This document shows positions 17,677 to 27,174 of a DNA stretch of 57,017 bases, in pieces. The stretch covers positions 1 through 57,017 of the forward strand of contig PDSQ01000032.1 of the NCBI GenBank assembly GCA_002747055.1. Direction: 5' to 3'. The DNA comes from Gammaproteobacteria bacterium (GTDB lineage: Bacteria > Pseudomonadota > Gammaproteobacteria > Pseudomonadales > Oleiphilaceae). Below the pieces are notes generated by a model. It ran no database searches and was not told the DNA's origin. It saw only the letters and a program-made list of their open reading frames with translations. Both the position numbers and the translations under genes were made by a program. Each line of letters opens with the position of its first letter. The first letter of the stretch is position 1.

Positions 17677-20600
17677 CTAAAACTCCTCCCAGTCGCCATC
17701 GTCAGCGAAACTGCCCTGTCTTCCAGCTGTATTGTTGAATTTGCCGTTTCCAAGTGAAGCTCGAAAGCTGTATAGAGGTTCGTTCAGGTTGGTTTGCGGG
17801 TGCGGGGTATTCCCCAGCTTAAAAAACGAAACCAGTTTACTCATATTGCCTGCCTGGTCAGACATTGCCTCGCTCGATGCAGATGCTTGCTCTACCAGCG
17901 CCGCATTTTGCTGAGTCATTTCGTCCATTTGAGTAATGGCCTGATTGATTTGCTCTATGCCTGAGGTTTGTTCTGACGATGCGTTGGAAATCTCGGCGAT
18001 CATAGAGGCGACGTTTTCGACTGCATGAACAATCGAGGTCAGTGTTTCTCCCGACTCATTGACCAATACCGAACCTGTCTCCACTTTACCGACGCTGTCT
18101 TTAATCAGGTCTTTAATTTCTTTAGCGGCAGCGGCGGAGCGTTGCGACAGATTACGAACCTCGCCGGCAACCACGGCAAAGCCACGACCTTGCTCGCCTG
18201 CTCGAGCAGCCTCAACTGCCGCATTGAGTGCCAACAGATTGGTTTGGAAAGCGATTTCATCGATCACGCCAATGATGTCGTTGATTTTGTTGCTTGCTTT
18301 AAGTATTTCTTCCATGGCGTCAATAGCTTGTTTGACAACCTCGCCGCCATCCTGAGCTTTCCGGCGTGCATCTTTAGATAGTAAGTCTGCCTCTTTGGCA
18401 CTGTCTGAACTCTGTTTTACCGTACTGGTCATTTGTTCCATGCTGGAGGCCGTTTCCTCCAGTGAACTTGCCTGTTCTTCGGTACGTTGGCTCAAGTCGG
18501 CATTGCCTTGAGCCAGTTCATTGGCGGCAGTGTTAACTGTATTGGCAGATTCACGAATTTCTCTGATAACTTTGCTCAGCTTTTCATTGGTCAAGTTGGC
18601 ATTGTTCTTTATCTGCTCAAAATCGCCTTGATATTGTGCTTCGATGGAGTTAGTCAAGTCGCCTTCTGCCAGGGCGGCGAAGGTCTTGCCAACGTCATTC
18701 AATATGGATGCAGCGCTACCGACGAGTTCATTCAACCCTTTGCTTAAAGTGAGGAAGAAACCACGCTTGCCTTCGAGGGGGATGCGATTGGTCAGATCGC
18801 CGCGCGCGGCGGAATCAACCAGGCTGTCGATTTCTTGTTCAACGGCGATTTCTGCGGTGCGGTCCTGCCACTCCACTGCAGTGCCGAGCCGCTCTCCTTC
18901 TTCGTTGTGCACCGGACTCACTGTCAAATCCATCGAACGGCCGCCAATAGCCAGCGAGGTTTTATGGGTTTGATTCAGATTGGCGAAGATGTTTTGCTTT
19001 GGGTCGGGATAGTTTTGGAATATATCAATAGAGTTACCTAACAAGTTGTCCACATTGAAGTCGGAGACTTCGGTTTGTATATCTGGCTGGGCGTTTTTTA
19101 GCATTTCATAAACTGCCCGGTTCATATAGATGATATCGCGATCAGGATTGGCAAGCATGACATTGGCCGAGACATTATCCAGCGCCTGCCTGATTCTCAG
19201 GTTTTCATTGGAAATTCGTCGCTCCTGCGCTATCTGGGCCAGCTCTTCTGTTTTGTCTGCCCACTCGACAACTGTTCCAAGCCGCGCGTTTTCGTTGTCA
19301 AAAACGGGTGTAACGGTCAGTATGAAAGTTCGGCCGCCAATTTTGGCTTCTGATCTGTATGTCTCGGATACCGCTTTTACCAGGGTATTCCGGTGTTCCG
19401 GGTTTTTCTCGAAAACGGCGACATTGGCCCCGATCAGTTTGCTGGCGTCGAATTCCACCAAGTCATTACGCAGCTCCTGTTCGGTGTCATGAAACAACTT
19501 GGTGGCAGAGTTGTTCATATAAACAATATTCAGGTTTGCGTCAGCCATCATTACATTGGTATCACAGACATCCAGTGCTTGTTTGATTCGGCTGGATTCC
19601 TGAGCTTTCCGCTTGGAGGCGAGTATTTCGAATCCGGTTTTTATACGCATCAAGGTGATGGCGCGGGTAAGTGCTGAAAGCTCATTGTTGCCGTTCATTG
19701 CCAGTTCCTGTGAGTAGTCTCCTACCGATATGGCGGCGAGATTATCGATACTGGCGTTGAGGGTGGTAACCATGTTGCGAATCACGGTGAATCCAATAAT
19801 AGCTATCAGAAAAACGGCTAATACTGTTAGCGTGCTGATAATATAAAAGCTGTTTTCAAGTCCGGTAATTCTGTGCTCCAACAGGGTCTTAAGCAGGTGA
19901 TTGGTTGTAACATATAATTTGAAGTTTAAATCGATAGCCTGGCTGCCGGCGGCGAATATCTCCTCGCGGGTGCCGCGATACTGACCATTGCGTATTTGTT
20001 CGACCAAACCTGAAAAATAGGCGATAGCCGTCTTGGTCTGCTCGCCGATATCCCCTAGCGCCGAGCTAAACACGACGCTGGCTTTGGTGCCCTCGTTATA
20101 GCTTGATTGCACACCGTGTTCCGCTATCTTCAGTGTAATGATAAGCTCCATCAGGCGGTTTCGTTGTTGTTCAGTGGCGCCGCCTTCGGCAACCGCTGCT
20201 GAGGCCAATCCTCTTGCCTGCTCCATTAGCTCGACAACTTGGGGCAACCTGTTGGTGACCAGATCCATCGCATAAAAGGTATCTAACTCCGGGTCGAGAA
20301 CCAGGTGAGATGAGTGCCCGGTATGAATGATCAAGTTCTGAATGTCGATGATAATACTACTGTGGCGAGCATAGCTTTGTTTTGCGTCCAGAGACAAAGC
20401 ATTTGTTTTCAGGCTATGCCAATCGCCGCGAAGTTTTTCCAGGCGTTGGCTGGTCGAGAGTTGGTCACCATATTTTTTATCCAGTTCAGAAACCTGATCG
20501 AAAGCAGATTCGACCTTTGCCTGGTGATCCAGAATCCTGTTTCTGATTTCTTGGTTACCATTCAGGTAGGCGTCGGTCATGCCTCTATGCTGAGGAATGA

Positions 20601-21237
20601 GTTGTAACAATTGGATAAGCGGGGTGATGTATCGGGTTCCGATCAACTCTTGCACCGAGAAGTTGACGACTTCCTTTGATTTGAGCAGGTTCCAGCCAAT
20701 TAATCCGACCAGACACATAAATACCACACCAACAGTGAAAAGCTGGGAGGTGACCTTGATGTTATTTAATTTATGCGTCAGCGACCTGAATCCGGGTTTG
20801 ATCAGGTTGCCATTCAGCAATTTGAGTTTTTTGTCTTTGATTAGTTGGTGGGCTTTCTGAGCATCGGCGATTTCCCGGCTGCTTGGCTTGGTTCGCACCG
20901 ACATATACCCGACAACCTGACCGTTTTTCCATTCCGGAGTGGCGTTCGCTTTGACCCAGAAAAAGTCACCATTTTTGCAGCGGTTTTTGACTAATTGTAT
21001 CCAGGGCTTGCCTTGCTTGATAGTATCCCATAGATCTTCGAATACCTCTGGCGGCATATCGGGGTGCCAGACCAGATTGAGGTCTTTACCTATAAGTTCC
21101 TCTTTACTGAAGCCACTGATATCAATGAATTCTTGGTTAACAAAGGAAATAATGCCATTGAGGTCGGTTTTCGATACCAGGGTCTCATTCTCTGAGAAGT
21201 GCACCTCATTATCTGTCAGCGGCATGTTGACTTTCAT
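17677..21237 (-). CDS. large PAS-containing methyl-accepting chemotaxis protein, Aer-like N-terminus
   Basis: A 1186-residue chemoreceptor. Domains in order: an N-terminal cytoplasmic PAS (about 15-120) closely resembling E. coli Aer, with HPDMP at 58-62 and W70 at the position of the FAD-associated Trp of Aer; membrane helix 1 (166-185); a helical periplasmic region (190-460); membrane helix 2 (464-487); HAMP (488-540); two more PAS domains (about 555-665 and 690-797), each ending with an EWADKT/EWQDRT-type strand; a second HAMP-like region (800-895); and the signalling hairpin, whose tip is around 994-1020 ([20 protein letters not shown]). The C-terminus is DWEEF, matching the aromatic-x-x-aromatic pentapeptide that tethers CheR. 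GGAGAG precedes the ATG. FAD binding and redox or energy taxis are inferred from the PAS match. No che genes are nearby. Confidence 0.9.
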   Translation of the reverse strand: MKVNMPLTDNEVHFSENETLVSKTDLNGIISFVNQEFIDISGFSKEELIGKDLNLVWHPDMPPEVFEDLWDTIKQGKPWIQLVKNRCKNGDFFWVKANATPEWKNGQVVGYMSVRTKPSSREIADAQKAHQLIKDKKLKLLNGNLIKPGFRSLTHKLNNIKVTSQLFTVGVVFMCLVGLIGWNLLKSKEVVNFSVQELIGTRYITPLIQLLQLIPQHRGMTDAYLNGNQEIRNRILDHQAKVESAFDQVSELDKKYGDQLSTSQRLEKLRGDWHSLKTNALSLDAKQSYARHSSIIIDIQNLIIHTGHSSHLVLDPELDTFYAMDLVTNRLPQVVELMEQARGLASAAVAEGGATEQQRNRLMELIITLKIAEHGVQSSYNEGTKASVVFSSALGDIGEQTKTAIAYFSGLVEQIRNGQYRGTREEIFAAGSQAIDLNFKLYVTTNHLLKTLLEHRITGLENSFYIISTLTVLAVFLIAIIGFTVIRNMVTTLNASIDNLAAISVGDYSQELAMNGNNELSALTRAITLMRIKTGFEILASKRKAQESSRIKQALDVCDTNVMMADANLNIVYMNNSATKLFHDTEQELRNDLVEFDASKLIGANVAVFEKNPEHRNTLVKAVSETYRSEAKIGGRTFILTVTPVFDNENARLGTVVEWADKTEELAQIAQERRISNENLRIRQALDNVSANVMLANPDRDIIYMNRAVYEMLKNAQPDIQTEVSDFNVDNLLGNSIDIFQNYPDPKQNIFANLNQTHKTSLAIGGRSMDLTVSPVHNEEGERLGTAVEWQDRTAEIAVEQEIDSLVDSAARGDLTNRIPLEGKRGFFLTLSKGLNELVGSAASILNDVGKTFAALAEGDLTNSIEAQYQGDFEQIKNNANLTNEKLSKVIREIRESANTVNTAANELAQGNADLSQRTEEQASSLEETASSMEQMTSTVKQSSDSAKEADLLSKDARRKAQDGGEVVKQAIDAMEEILKASNKINDIIGVIDEIAFQTNLLALNAAVEAARAGEQGRGFAVVAGEVRNLSQRSAAAAKEIKDLIKDSVGKVETGSVLVNESGETLTSIVHAVENVASMIAEISNASSEQTSGIEQINQAITQMDEMTQQNAALVEQASASSEAMSDQAGNMSKLVSFFKLGNTPHPQTNLNEPLYSFRASLGNGKFNNTAGRQGSFADDGDWEEF

Positions 21238-21240
21238 TGA

Positions 21241-21552
21241 GTCTCTCCAGCATGGATGTAAGCTTGCTAAAGGTAGCGTGAGCGATCAGGTTGTCTATAC
21301 AATGATACAAGCGTTAAACGATAAATGTGTTAAACACTAATAGTAGACGCTATTTTTGAACCTGCGAGCTATCACAAGTTGATTTGCTAAGGTGGTGGCG
21401 CGGATGTGCTCAAGCGGACGATCCAGGCGGGATGGCCGCAGATAGCGAACAAGAATAATGTAGCGAACAAGAATAATGTAGCGAACAAGAATAATGTAGT
21501 GGATTCCTGCCGATGTCAGGTGAGTCCGTGCTGGTGGTGTGCCGGTTGCGGG
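21241..21552. other. intergenic region upstream of the chemoreceptor gene and downstream of smpB
   Basis: 312 bases without a convincing gene. It carries the leftward chemoreceptor promoter region, including an 11-base palindrome GTGTTAAACAC at 21327-21337, and the 18-base tandem repeats listed separately. A rightward reading frame runs through it into the antisense of smpB and is taken as spurious. No tmRNA (ssrA) gene is visible next to smpB. Confidence 0.5.
21443..21496. repeat. three perfect 18-bp tandem repeats
   Basis: The unit TAGCGAACAAGAATAATG occurs three times back to back at 21443-21460, 21461-21478 and 21479-21496 with no mismatches, followed by a partial TAG. The copies are identical, so the expansion is recent or maintained. 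It lies 57 bases downstream of the smpB stop. A multiple of three in length, it stays in frame in any reading frame. Confidence 0.95.
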
Positions 21553-22035
21553 TTATCCGGCATGGTCGCGCACGATACGCTGTTTTTGACGGCTCCAGTC
21601 GCGATCTTTTTCCGTGGCGCGTTTATCATATTCTTTTTTACCTTTGACCAGGGCTATTTCCACTTTTACCTTGTTGCCTTTCCAATACATGGCCAAAGCG
21701 ACGCAGCTATGACCTGTTTGATTCATTTTACCCTTCAATCTATCCAGTTCACGCCGGTGCAGCAACAGTTTTCGGTCCCTGACCGGCTCGGCGACAATAT
21801 GAGTCGAAGCAGAGATGAGTGGGCTGATATGCGCACCGAAAAGCCAGGCTTCATTTTTTTTGAACAAAATGTAGGACTCCGTGAGTTGACATTTTCCGGC
21901 CCGGATACTTTTCAGTTCCCAGCCCATCAAGGCAATGCCAGCCTCGTATTTATCCAGAATATGGTAGTCATGGCGTGCTTTTTTGTTTAGTGCGATGGTG
22001 CCGCTACCTGCGCCTGGTCTTTTCTTTTTGCTCAT
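21553..22035 (-). CDS. smpB: SsrA-binding protein SmpB
   Basis: 160 residues. Binds tmRNA and brings it to stalled ribosomes for trans-translation. The family core is clear: [18 protein letters not shown] near the N-terminus, [19 protein letters not shown], and the basic C-terminal tail ([17 protein letters not shown]...) that enters the mRNA channel. In related genomes smpB diverges from ratA-rnfH; here it diverges from a transporter gene. Confidence 0.97.
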   Translation of the reverse strand: MSKKKRPGAGSGTIALNKKARHDYHILDKYEAGIALMGWELKSIRAGKCQLTESYILFKKNEAWLFGAHISPLISASTHIVAEPVRDRKLLLHRRELDRLKGKMNQTGHSCVALAMYWKGNKVKVEIALVKGKKEYDKRATEKDRDWSRQKQRIVRDHAG

Positions 22036-22273
22036 GTTTTTTCTTACCTTGGCACTCAGGGTAAATCTTTGGCCAGTCTGGCCGGTTTTCCTGCCGGATT
22101 TAGACTAAGCTCAAGATAACTGACGAGTGTTTTCGTTAGAATATTTCGCTTCTTGTGCCAGGGCCAGACATTTTTACAGGGAGGTTTGGAGCGTGTTAGA
22201 GTCGGGCGCTGGGTTCAATTTTTCGGGGCATTGTACAGCATATGAATCAGGCAATGGAGAGCTTTCGCTCAGA

Positions 22274-23716
22274 ATGAGCAACAAATATGATATTCTGGGT
22301 GCGACTATTAATCGCAGCAGTACTTTTTTTCTGGTTGCAACCGGCGCGGTAGTCGGTTTTAGCAATATCTGGAAGTTTCCCGGGCTGATGTTAGCGAACG
22401 GCGGCTTGTTGTTCCTTCTCGTTTATCTTTGTTGTCTGTTATTGTTTTCAGTTCCTCTGCTCTGTCTGGAGCTTAGTCTCGGACGTGGCGCCCGACGTAA
22501 CCCGGTTGGTTCGGTAGTCTTGTTGGCCAGCCAATCCAATGTCAGTCATGGTTGGCAGGTTTTTGCCTGGTTTGGCATGGTGGCCGGATTGATCGTGCTT
22601 GCCTTTTACGCCGTGATTGGTGGGATGGGGCTCTCTTACCTGTTTTACACCGCTTTCGGATTTTTTAATGATATGGCACAGCCAGATGTGCAGCATTCGC
22701 TTGGTCAATTGCAACAAAGCCCGCTGGCGTTGGTGGCCTGGCATAGCCTGTTTATGGCGATGATTGTAATTATTGTCAGCCGGGGTTTCCGCAATGGTCT
22801 GGGGCGTTCGGCGCGTTTGTTGGTTCCGATACTGTTTTTTAGCCTTTTTGTTTTTATGTTAAAAGACTATGTATCCGGGAGCTTGCCTGGTGCGGTTGAA
22901 TTGTTTTTCAGAATCGAGCCCGAGCACTTTTCCTGGAGTTCGCTGTTCGAAGCGTTGAACCATGCTTTTTTTTCGGTGGGTTTGAGTGTCGGGGTTATGT
23001 TTGCACTTGGTGCTTATATGCCGACGCAAATGTCCATCGGCAAAACGGCTCTGGGTATTGTTACGGCTGATACTGTGTTCGCGCTGGCGGCTGGTGTTGT
23101 GGTGGTTTCGTTGATTTCAGGTCATGGCGATCTGCCGCAATATGGGTTTGGTCTGGTATTCGAGACATTGCCCTGGGTGTTTGGTCAAATGGGCTTTGGC
23201 CAGTTTTGGGGAGGGGTATTTTTTGTCGTGCTCATATTTGCCGGGTGGAGTTCCGCTGTGGCATTGGCGGAGCCCTCAGTGTTATGGTTGACCGAGTTTC
23301 TCAGACTGAGTCGCCGGGTGGCGGTTATGCTTTTGGTTATCGTTGTCTGGGCGCTTGCCACCTGGCTGGTTTATTCGTTGAATGTCTGGCAAGACATGCG
23401 TTTCGCCGGTTTGAGCCTGTTTGGCTTGCTCGATTTTTTATCATCGAAGTTTCTTATTCCAACGGGTGGCTTGCTTATGGTGCTGTTCGCCGGTCGCAGG
23501 ATGCGTTCCAGTTTGTTGCAACAACGGCTTGGTTTTCGCTATCCCTGGCTATCCACTCTGATTTATTTTTATATCCGCTGGGTCGCTCCATTTATGCTGC
23601 TTGTCATTTTTCTTTATGGCCTGCAAAAACTCACGATAGTCACTTGCTTGAATAGTACCGAACAAGATTTGTTATTTTGCTCGATGCTGGATCTTCGCAG
23701 TTTTGAGGGAAAATGA
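22274..23716 (+). CDS. sodium-dependent transporter, neurotransmitter:sodium symporter (SNF/NSS) family
   Basis: A 480-residue integral membrane protein with about twelve hydrophobic segments. The first helix carries the NSS signature GFSNIWKFPGLMLANGG (about 29-45), the sodium and substrate site of LeuT-type transporters. It probably imports an amino acid or related compound with sodium; the substrate is unknown. An open extension from 22127 exists, but ATG 22274 (MSNKYDILGATINRS) gives the family-typical start, with GGAGA at 22256-22260 a little far upstream. It occupies the place between smpB and rnfH where ratA normally lies. Codon use looks like its neighbours. Confidence 0.9.
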   Translation: MSNKYDILGATINRSSTFFLVATGAVVGFSNIWKFPGLMLANGGLLFLLVYLCCLLLFSVPLLCLELSLGRGARRNPVGSVVLLASQSNVSHGWQVFAWFGMVAGLIVLAFYAVIGGMGLSYLFYTAFGFFNDMAQPDVQHSLGQLQQSPLALVAWHSLFMAMIVIIVSRGFRNGLGRSARLLVPILFFSLFVFMLKDYVSGSLPGAVELFFRIEPEHFSWSSLFEALNHAFFSVGLSVGVMFALGAYMPTQMSIGKTALGIVTADTVFALAAGVVVVSLISGHGDLPQYGFGLVFETLPWVFGQMGFGQFWGGVFFVVLIFAGWSSAVALAEPSVLWLTEFLRLSRRVAVMLLVIVVWALATWLVYSLNVWQDMRFAGLSLFGLLDFLSSKFLIPTGGLLMVLFAGRRMRSSLLQQRLGFRYPWLSTLIYFYIRWVAPFMLLVIFLYGLQKLTIVTCLNSTEQDLLFCSMLDLRSFEGK

Positions 23717-23753
23717 GCTGTGGTATAGTATTTTTTTTGACTGAGTCAACTTG

Positions 23754-24047
23754 ATGAAAGCCAATATGCTACGCGTCGAGGTGGCCTTTGCGCTGCCTGA
23801 GAAACAACGGATCTTACCTGTCGATGTAACGGAAGGAACCACAATGTGGCAGGCGGTTTGTTTGTCCGGTATTGTTGACGAATTTCCTCAAATTGATCTT
23901 GAAACAGCGAAGATGGGCTTGTTTGGCAAGGTGGTCAAGTCGCCTGAAGATCATGTTTTAAGAGAGGGGGATCGAGTGGAAATCTATCGCCCTCTCGTTA
24001 TTGATCCCAAACAGGCCCGGTTAAATCGTGCAAAGAAATCGGCCTGA
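23754..24047 (+). CDS. rnfH: RnfH family ubiquitin-like protein
   Basis: 97 residues from ATG 23754 (a TTG one codon upstream is also possible). The family pattern VEVAFALPEKQRILPVDVTEGTT, then DRVEIYRPLVIDPKQAR, is diagnostic of RnfH/UPF0125 (also called RatB). It has a beta-grasp fold; its function is unclear despite the name. Normally it is the second gene of ratA-rnfH; ratA is not found here. Weak Shine-Dalgarno. Confidence 0.93.
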   Translation: MKANMLRVEVAFALPEKQRILPVDVTEGTTMWQAVCLSGIVDEFPQIDLETAKMGLFGKVVKSPEDHVLREGDRVEIYRPLVIDPKQARLNRAKKSA

Positions 24048-24106
24048 TTTTGGCGCCGCCGATGGCGTGCGGGTTGCGGTGGGTTGACTAGGCAGGCCTG
24101 TTTGAG

Positions 24107-24496
24107 TCAATAGGCGGGAGTGTTGTCAAGCAGATCGGCTGTGTAGTGAGATAACTCGCCGCTCTCGTTATAATATGTCGTCACAGTTTGTTGGTGGATC
24201 TTGCCTCCTGCCTTCTGGAAGGTGTAAATGTAGACCTCGTTGTTTGAGTTAAAGGTGTTGGTCAATGATGGGGTGCCCAGCACGAAGTGTACTTGTCGCT
24301 TCGTCATGCCGGGTTTTAGTTTATCCAGATCCACTTGTTCGACAATGATTCCCTGTTGCACGTTGATTTTGTAGACACCGGGGAACGAGCAAGCTTGCAC
24401 AAACAGGATTGTCGTCAATAATAACAGATAGGCGGCAGAGCCGGCGGGAAAGTCTCGGGCTATAAGTGAAAAACGGTTTTTTCTGGTGGATATCAT
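24107..24496 (-). CDS. bamE: outer membrane assembly lipoprotein BamE (SmpA/OmlA)
   Basis: 129 residues. A component of the BAM complex that inserts beta-barrel proteins into the outer membrane. The signal sequence is rather long, with the lipidated cysteine at C36 (LFVQAC). The BamE domain shows KINVQQGIIVEQ, the LKPGMTKRQVHFVLGTPS helix-turn motif, and YTFQKAGGKIHQQTVTTYY. It diverges from fur, as in Pseudomonas. Confidence 0.95.
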   Translation of the reverse strand: MISTRKNRFSLIARDFPAGSAAYLLLLTTILFVQACSFPGVYKINVQQGIIVEQVDLDKLKPGMTKRQVHFVLGTPSLTNTFNSNNEVYIYTFQKAGGKIHQQTVTTYYNESGELSHYTADLLDNTPAY

Positions 24497-24602
24497 TTTA
24501 AACCTGTATTTTTAGCGTATCTGAGTGGTTTATCAGGCTGACTTTTTCGATTCGCACGCCAGTTTCGGCCTAAGTCGGTATATTTGGTAAGAAATGATTA
24601 TT

Positions 24603-24621
24603 GATAACTGGTATCATTGAT
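24603..24621 (+). promoter_or_regulatory. candidate Fur box upstream of fur
   Basis: GATAACTGGTATCATTGAT matches 11 of 19 positions of the Fur box consensus (GATAATGATAATCATTATC), with both half-sites GATAA and ATCATT recognisable; AATGAT arms at 24593 and 24613 add symmetry. It lies in the 236-base divergent bamE/fur gap, consistent with Fur autoregulation. A weak match, so low confidence. Confidence 0.3.
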
Positions 24622-24732
24622 CGCGACCTGAGCCAGCCAGTAGGTAAATGCATAAATGTAAAATAGGTAAAAGAAGTCGGGATAATACAGGATTTCTTTG
24701 AATAGTGTTACTAAGTTTGGAATCTATATCGC

Positions 24733-25155
24733 ATGACAGACGGAAATATAGAGTTAAAAAAGGTCGGTCTCAAGGTGACATTGCCGAGAATCAAAATACT
24801 GTCGATTCTCGAAAACGCCCAGGATCATCATCTGAGTGCTGAAGATGTATATAAAACCCTGTTGGATTCGGGGGACGATGTCGGGTTGGCCACCGTCTAT
24901 CGAGTGCTCACGCAATTTGAGTCTGCTGGGTTGGTGGAGCGACACAATTTTGAGAGTGGCCATGCCGTTTTTGAGTTGGCGGGAGATGATCATCATGATC
25001 ATATGGTTTGTACCCAAACGGGCGCCGTTATCGAATTTTATGATCCCATTATCGAGCAAAGGCAGCGAGAAATCGCAGAGGAACGCGGCTATGATATTGT
25101 CGACCATAGTTTGACGCTCTACGTCAAGCCCAAAAAGCCCGAGCTTGAAAATTGA
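24733..25155 (+). CDS. fur: ferric uptake regulator Fur
   Basis: 140 residues. Iron-dependent dimeric repressor of iron acquisition genes. The winged-helix part includes LKVTLPRIKILSILE and the recognition region GLATVYRVLTQFESAG; the metal-binding core has HHDH at 87-90, C93 and IEFYD. As in Pseudomonas Fur, only the first Cys of the E. coli CxxC pair is present (C93, T96), so a structural Cys4 zinc site as in E. coli is not expected. Converges with recN with a 16-base gap. Confidence 0.97.
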   Translation: MTDGNIELKKVGLKVTLPRIKILSILENAQDHHLSAEDVYKTLLDSGDDVGLATVYRVLTQFESAGLVERHNFESGHAVFELAGDDHHDHMVCTQTGAVIEFYDPIIEQRQREIAEERGYDIVDHSLTLYVKPKKPELEN

Positions 25156-25171
25156 CCTTTATTGCGGTTGG

Positions 25172-26833
25172 CTAGTCGGCTGTTTCCAGCATCTCTCTCG
25201 CGTGAGCCAGAGATTTTTCTGTAATTTCTATACCGCCGAGCATTCTGGCCACCTCTTCTGTTCGTGCTTGCTCGTTCAGGTAATCGAGTGATGAGGTCGT
25301 TTCTCCTCCGTCAATCGACTTGCTGACTTTCAGGTGATGGCTTCCAATGGCTGCGACCTGGGGTAAGTGAGTGACGCAGACTATCTGTCCCTGATCACCC
25401 AGTTGCCGAAGCAGGCGGCCAACCACTTCTGCCGTCGCTCCCCCGATTCCGACATCCACCTCATCGAATACTAGAGTCGGTATGGTTGCCGAGTTGACGA
25501 TGATCACCTGAATGGCCAGACTGATTCGTGACAGCTCGCCTCCGGAGGCCACTTTGGCGAGTGCTTTGGGTGGTTGTCCGGGGTTCATGGAGACGGTGAA
25601 CTCGATAGACTCCAGCCCGTTCGCGGTAAAGCTGTTAGTGGATTCAAGGCGAGTTTGAAAGGTAACCGATGGCATATGCAATGCTTTTAGCTGACGGGTG
25701 ATTGCCTGGTCGAGCCGGGCCGCCTGTTGCCGTCTTTTTTGACTCAATTGTTCAGCAAGCGTGCGGTACTGATCACTATACTTTTGAGTTTGCTGGCTGA
25801 GCGTCGCTATGTTGGCATCACCATTTTCGTATTCCTTTATCTGCCCTCGAAGTCGCGCCTGAACATCGACCAGTTGTTCTGGTAGGACTTTATGTTTTCG
25901 TGACAGTTGATAAACGGTAGAGAGTCGATCCTCTATCTCCGCCAGCCTGGTCGGATCAACCTCCAGGTTGTCTGAAAATCGCCTGAGCGAGGCGCTGGCC
26001 TCTTCGACTTGAATTTGCGCCTCGGTCAACATGGCTATTGCTTCGTTGACCGAGTCACTGTTGGCGTTCGCGTTGGTCAGAATAGTCAGTGTATAAGCAA
26101 GTTGACTGGTGATGGCTTCATCGCTTTCAGAGCAAATATGCGCAACTTGTTGGCTGGACTGAATCAGTTGACCGACATTGGCCTGCAATGCCTGTTCTTT
26201 TTCAAGCGCCTCGATCTCACCTGGTTGCAGATCCAATTGATCAAGTTCCTGTAACTGGTATCTGACGAGTTGCATTCTGGCTTCTTTTTCGTCTGAGCTG
26301 CTTTGCAGTTCCGCCAGTTTTTCGGCCGATTCTGACCAGGTTTTATAGGCGATATTGACTGATTTGGCTAACGGTTCCGCGTGAGCGAATGAATCGAGTA
26401 ATTTTAGATGATTTTCTTTTCGCAGCAGCGATTGGTGTTCATGTTGACTATGGATGTCGATAAGCTTTTCTCCGACCAGACGCAACTGCTGCATCGGCAC
26501 CGGTTGGCCGTTGATGTAACCGCGCGACCGACCTTCCTTTGTAATCACCCTGCGCAGTATGCATTGCTGCTCATCACTCAAATCATGCGCCGCGAGCCAG
26601 GATTTGGTCTCGGTCAGTCTGGCTAAATCGAAACTGGCAGATATATCGGCACGGCTTTCTCCGTGCCTGACTACGCCCGCATCGGCTCTATCGCCCAGGG
26701 CAAGACCCAGCGCATCTAAAATAATTGATTTGCCGGCACCGGTTTCACCTGTGATCACCGTCATACCCGCCTGAAATGACAGGTCAATCTGTTTGGCAAT
26801 GGCAAAATTGGTGACGGTTAAATGGGTTAGCAA
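25172..26833 (-). CDS. recN: DNA repair protein RecN
   Basis: 553 residues. An SMC-like ATPase acting in double-strand break repair. Walker A is GETGAGKS at 29-36, two long coiled-coil arms occupy about 150-370, the ABC signature is SGGELSRISLA, and Walker B is LVFDEVDVGIGG. In E. coli recN is strongly SOS-induced; I looked for a LexA box (CTGT-N8-ACAG) in the 340 bases upstream and found none that fits. Confidence 0.97.
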   Translation of the reverse strand: MLTHLTVTNFAIAKQIDLSFQAGMTVITGETGAGKSIILDALGLALGDRADAGVVRHGESRADISASFDLARLTETKSWLAAHDLSDEQQCILRRVITKEGRSRGYINGQPVPMQQLRLVGEKLIDIHSQHEHQSLLRKENHLKLLDSFAHAEPLAKSVNIAYKTWSESAEKLAELQSSSDEKEARMQLVRYQLQELDQLDLQPGEIEALEKEQALQANVGQLIQSSQQVAHICSESDEAITSQLAYTLTILTNANANSDSVNEAIAMLTEAQIQVEEASASLRRFSDNLEVDPTRLAEIEDRLSTVYQLSRKHKVLPEQLVDVQARLRGQIKEYENGDANIATLSQQTQKYSDQYRTLAEQLSQKRRQQAARLDQAITRQLKALHMPSVTFQTRLESTNSFTANGLESIEFTVSMNPGQPPKALAKVASGGELSRISLAIQVIIVNSATIPTLVFDEVDVGIGGATAEVVGRLLRQLGDQGQIVCVTHLPQVAAIGSHHLKVSKSIDGGETTSSLDYLNEQARTEEVARMLGGIEITEKSLAHAREMLETAD

Positions 26834-27174
26834 AACAGGCTCCTGGCTTTTCGGATAGACATTTTTGGGGGCGTCGACACCACTGTCCGGGCCACTGATT
26901 CAAACCAACGCTGTGATAATCGATCTTATGCTGTATACCTGATTGCCGTGTTTTTGGCAATCTTGGTTTTTCCCCAATCCTCGATTTTTGTCCGGGTTAA
27001 ACTGGTATTTTGGTTTGCCACTTGAAAACAATCGGGTGTGACCCCATATAGCGCGTACTCGGGGGCGAATTAGCTCCCAGCGAGATTGTTTGGTCGGAAC
27101 AATACAGTCTGACATAGTCAAGTTTGTTTGGGCTAGAAGGTTATCAAGTGGAATATGCCTAGGAGAACGGTTGG
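26834..27174. other. divergent intergenic region recN/grpE
   Basis: 341 bases holding the leftward recN promoter region and the rightward heat-shock promoter of grpE listed separately. A short leftward frame (26900-27121) is open but has no recognisable protein features. No LexA operator seen. Confidence 0.5.
27021..27050 (+). promoter_or_regulatory. sigma-32 (RpoH) heat-shock promoter for grpE
   Basis: CTTGAAA at 27021-27027, 14 bases, then CCCCATATA at 27042-27050. Both elements match the sigma-32 consensus (CTTGAAA / CCCCATnTA) without mismatch. It points at grpE and would leave a leader of about 118 bases. Confidence 0.85.

Noticed and set aside
21406..21990. 194-codon plus-strand ORF with ANKNNV repeats
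   Set aside because: Most of it is antisense to smpB, and the repeat part is the 18-base tandem repeat read in frame; no credible product.
21241..22273. tmRNA (ssrA) gene beside smpB
   Set aside because: No tRNA-Ala-like ends or ANDENYA-type tag sequence in the flanks of smpB.
26834..27174. LexA (SOS) box upstream of recN
   Set aside because: CTGTATACC near 26930 is a half-site only; no CTGT-N8-ACAG partner at the right spacing.
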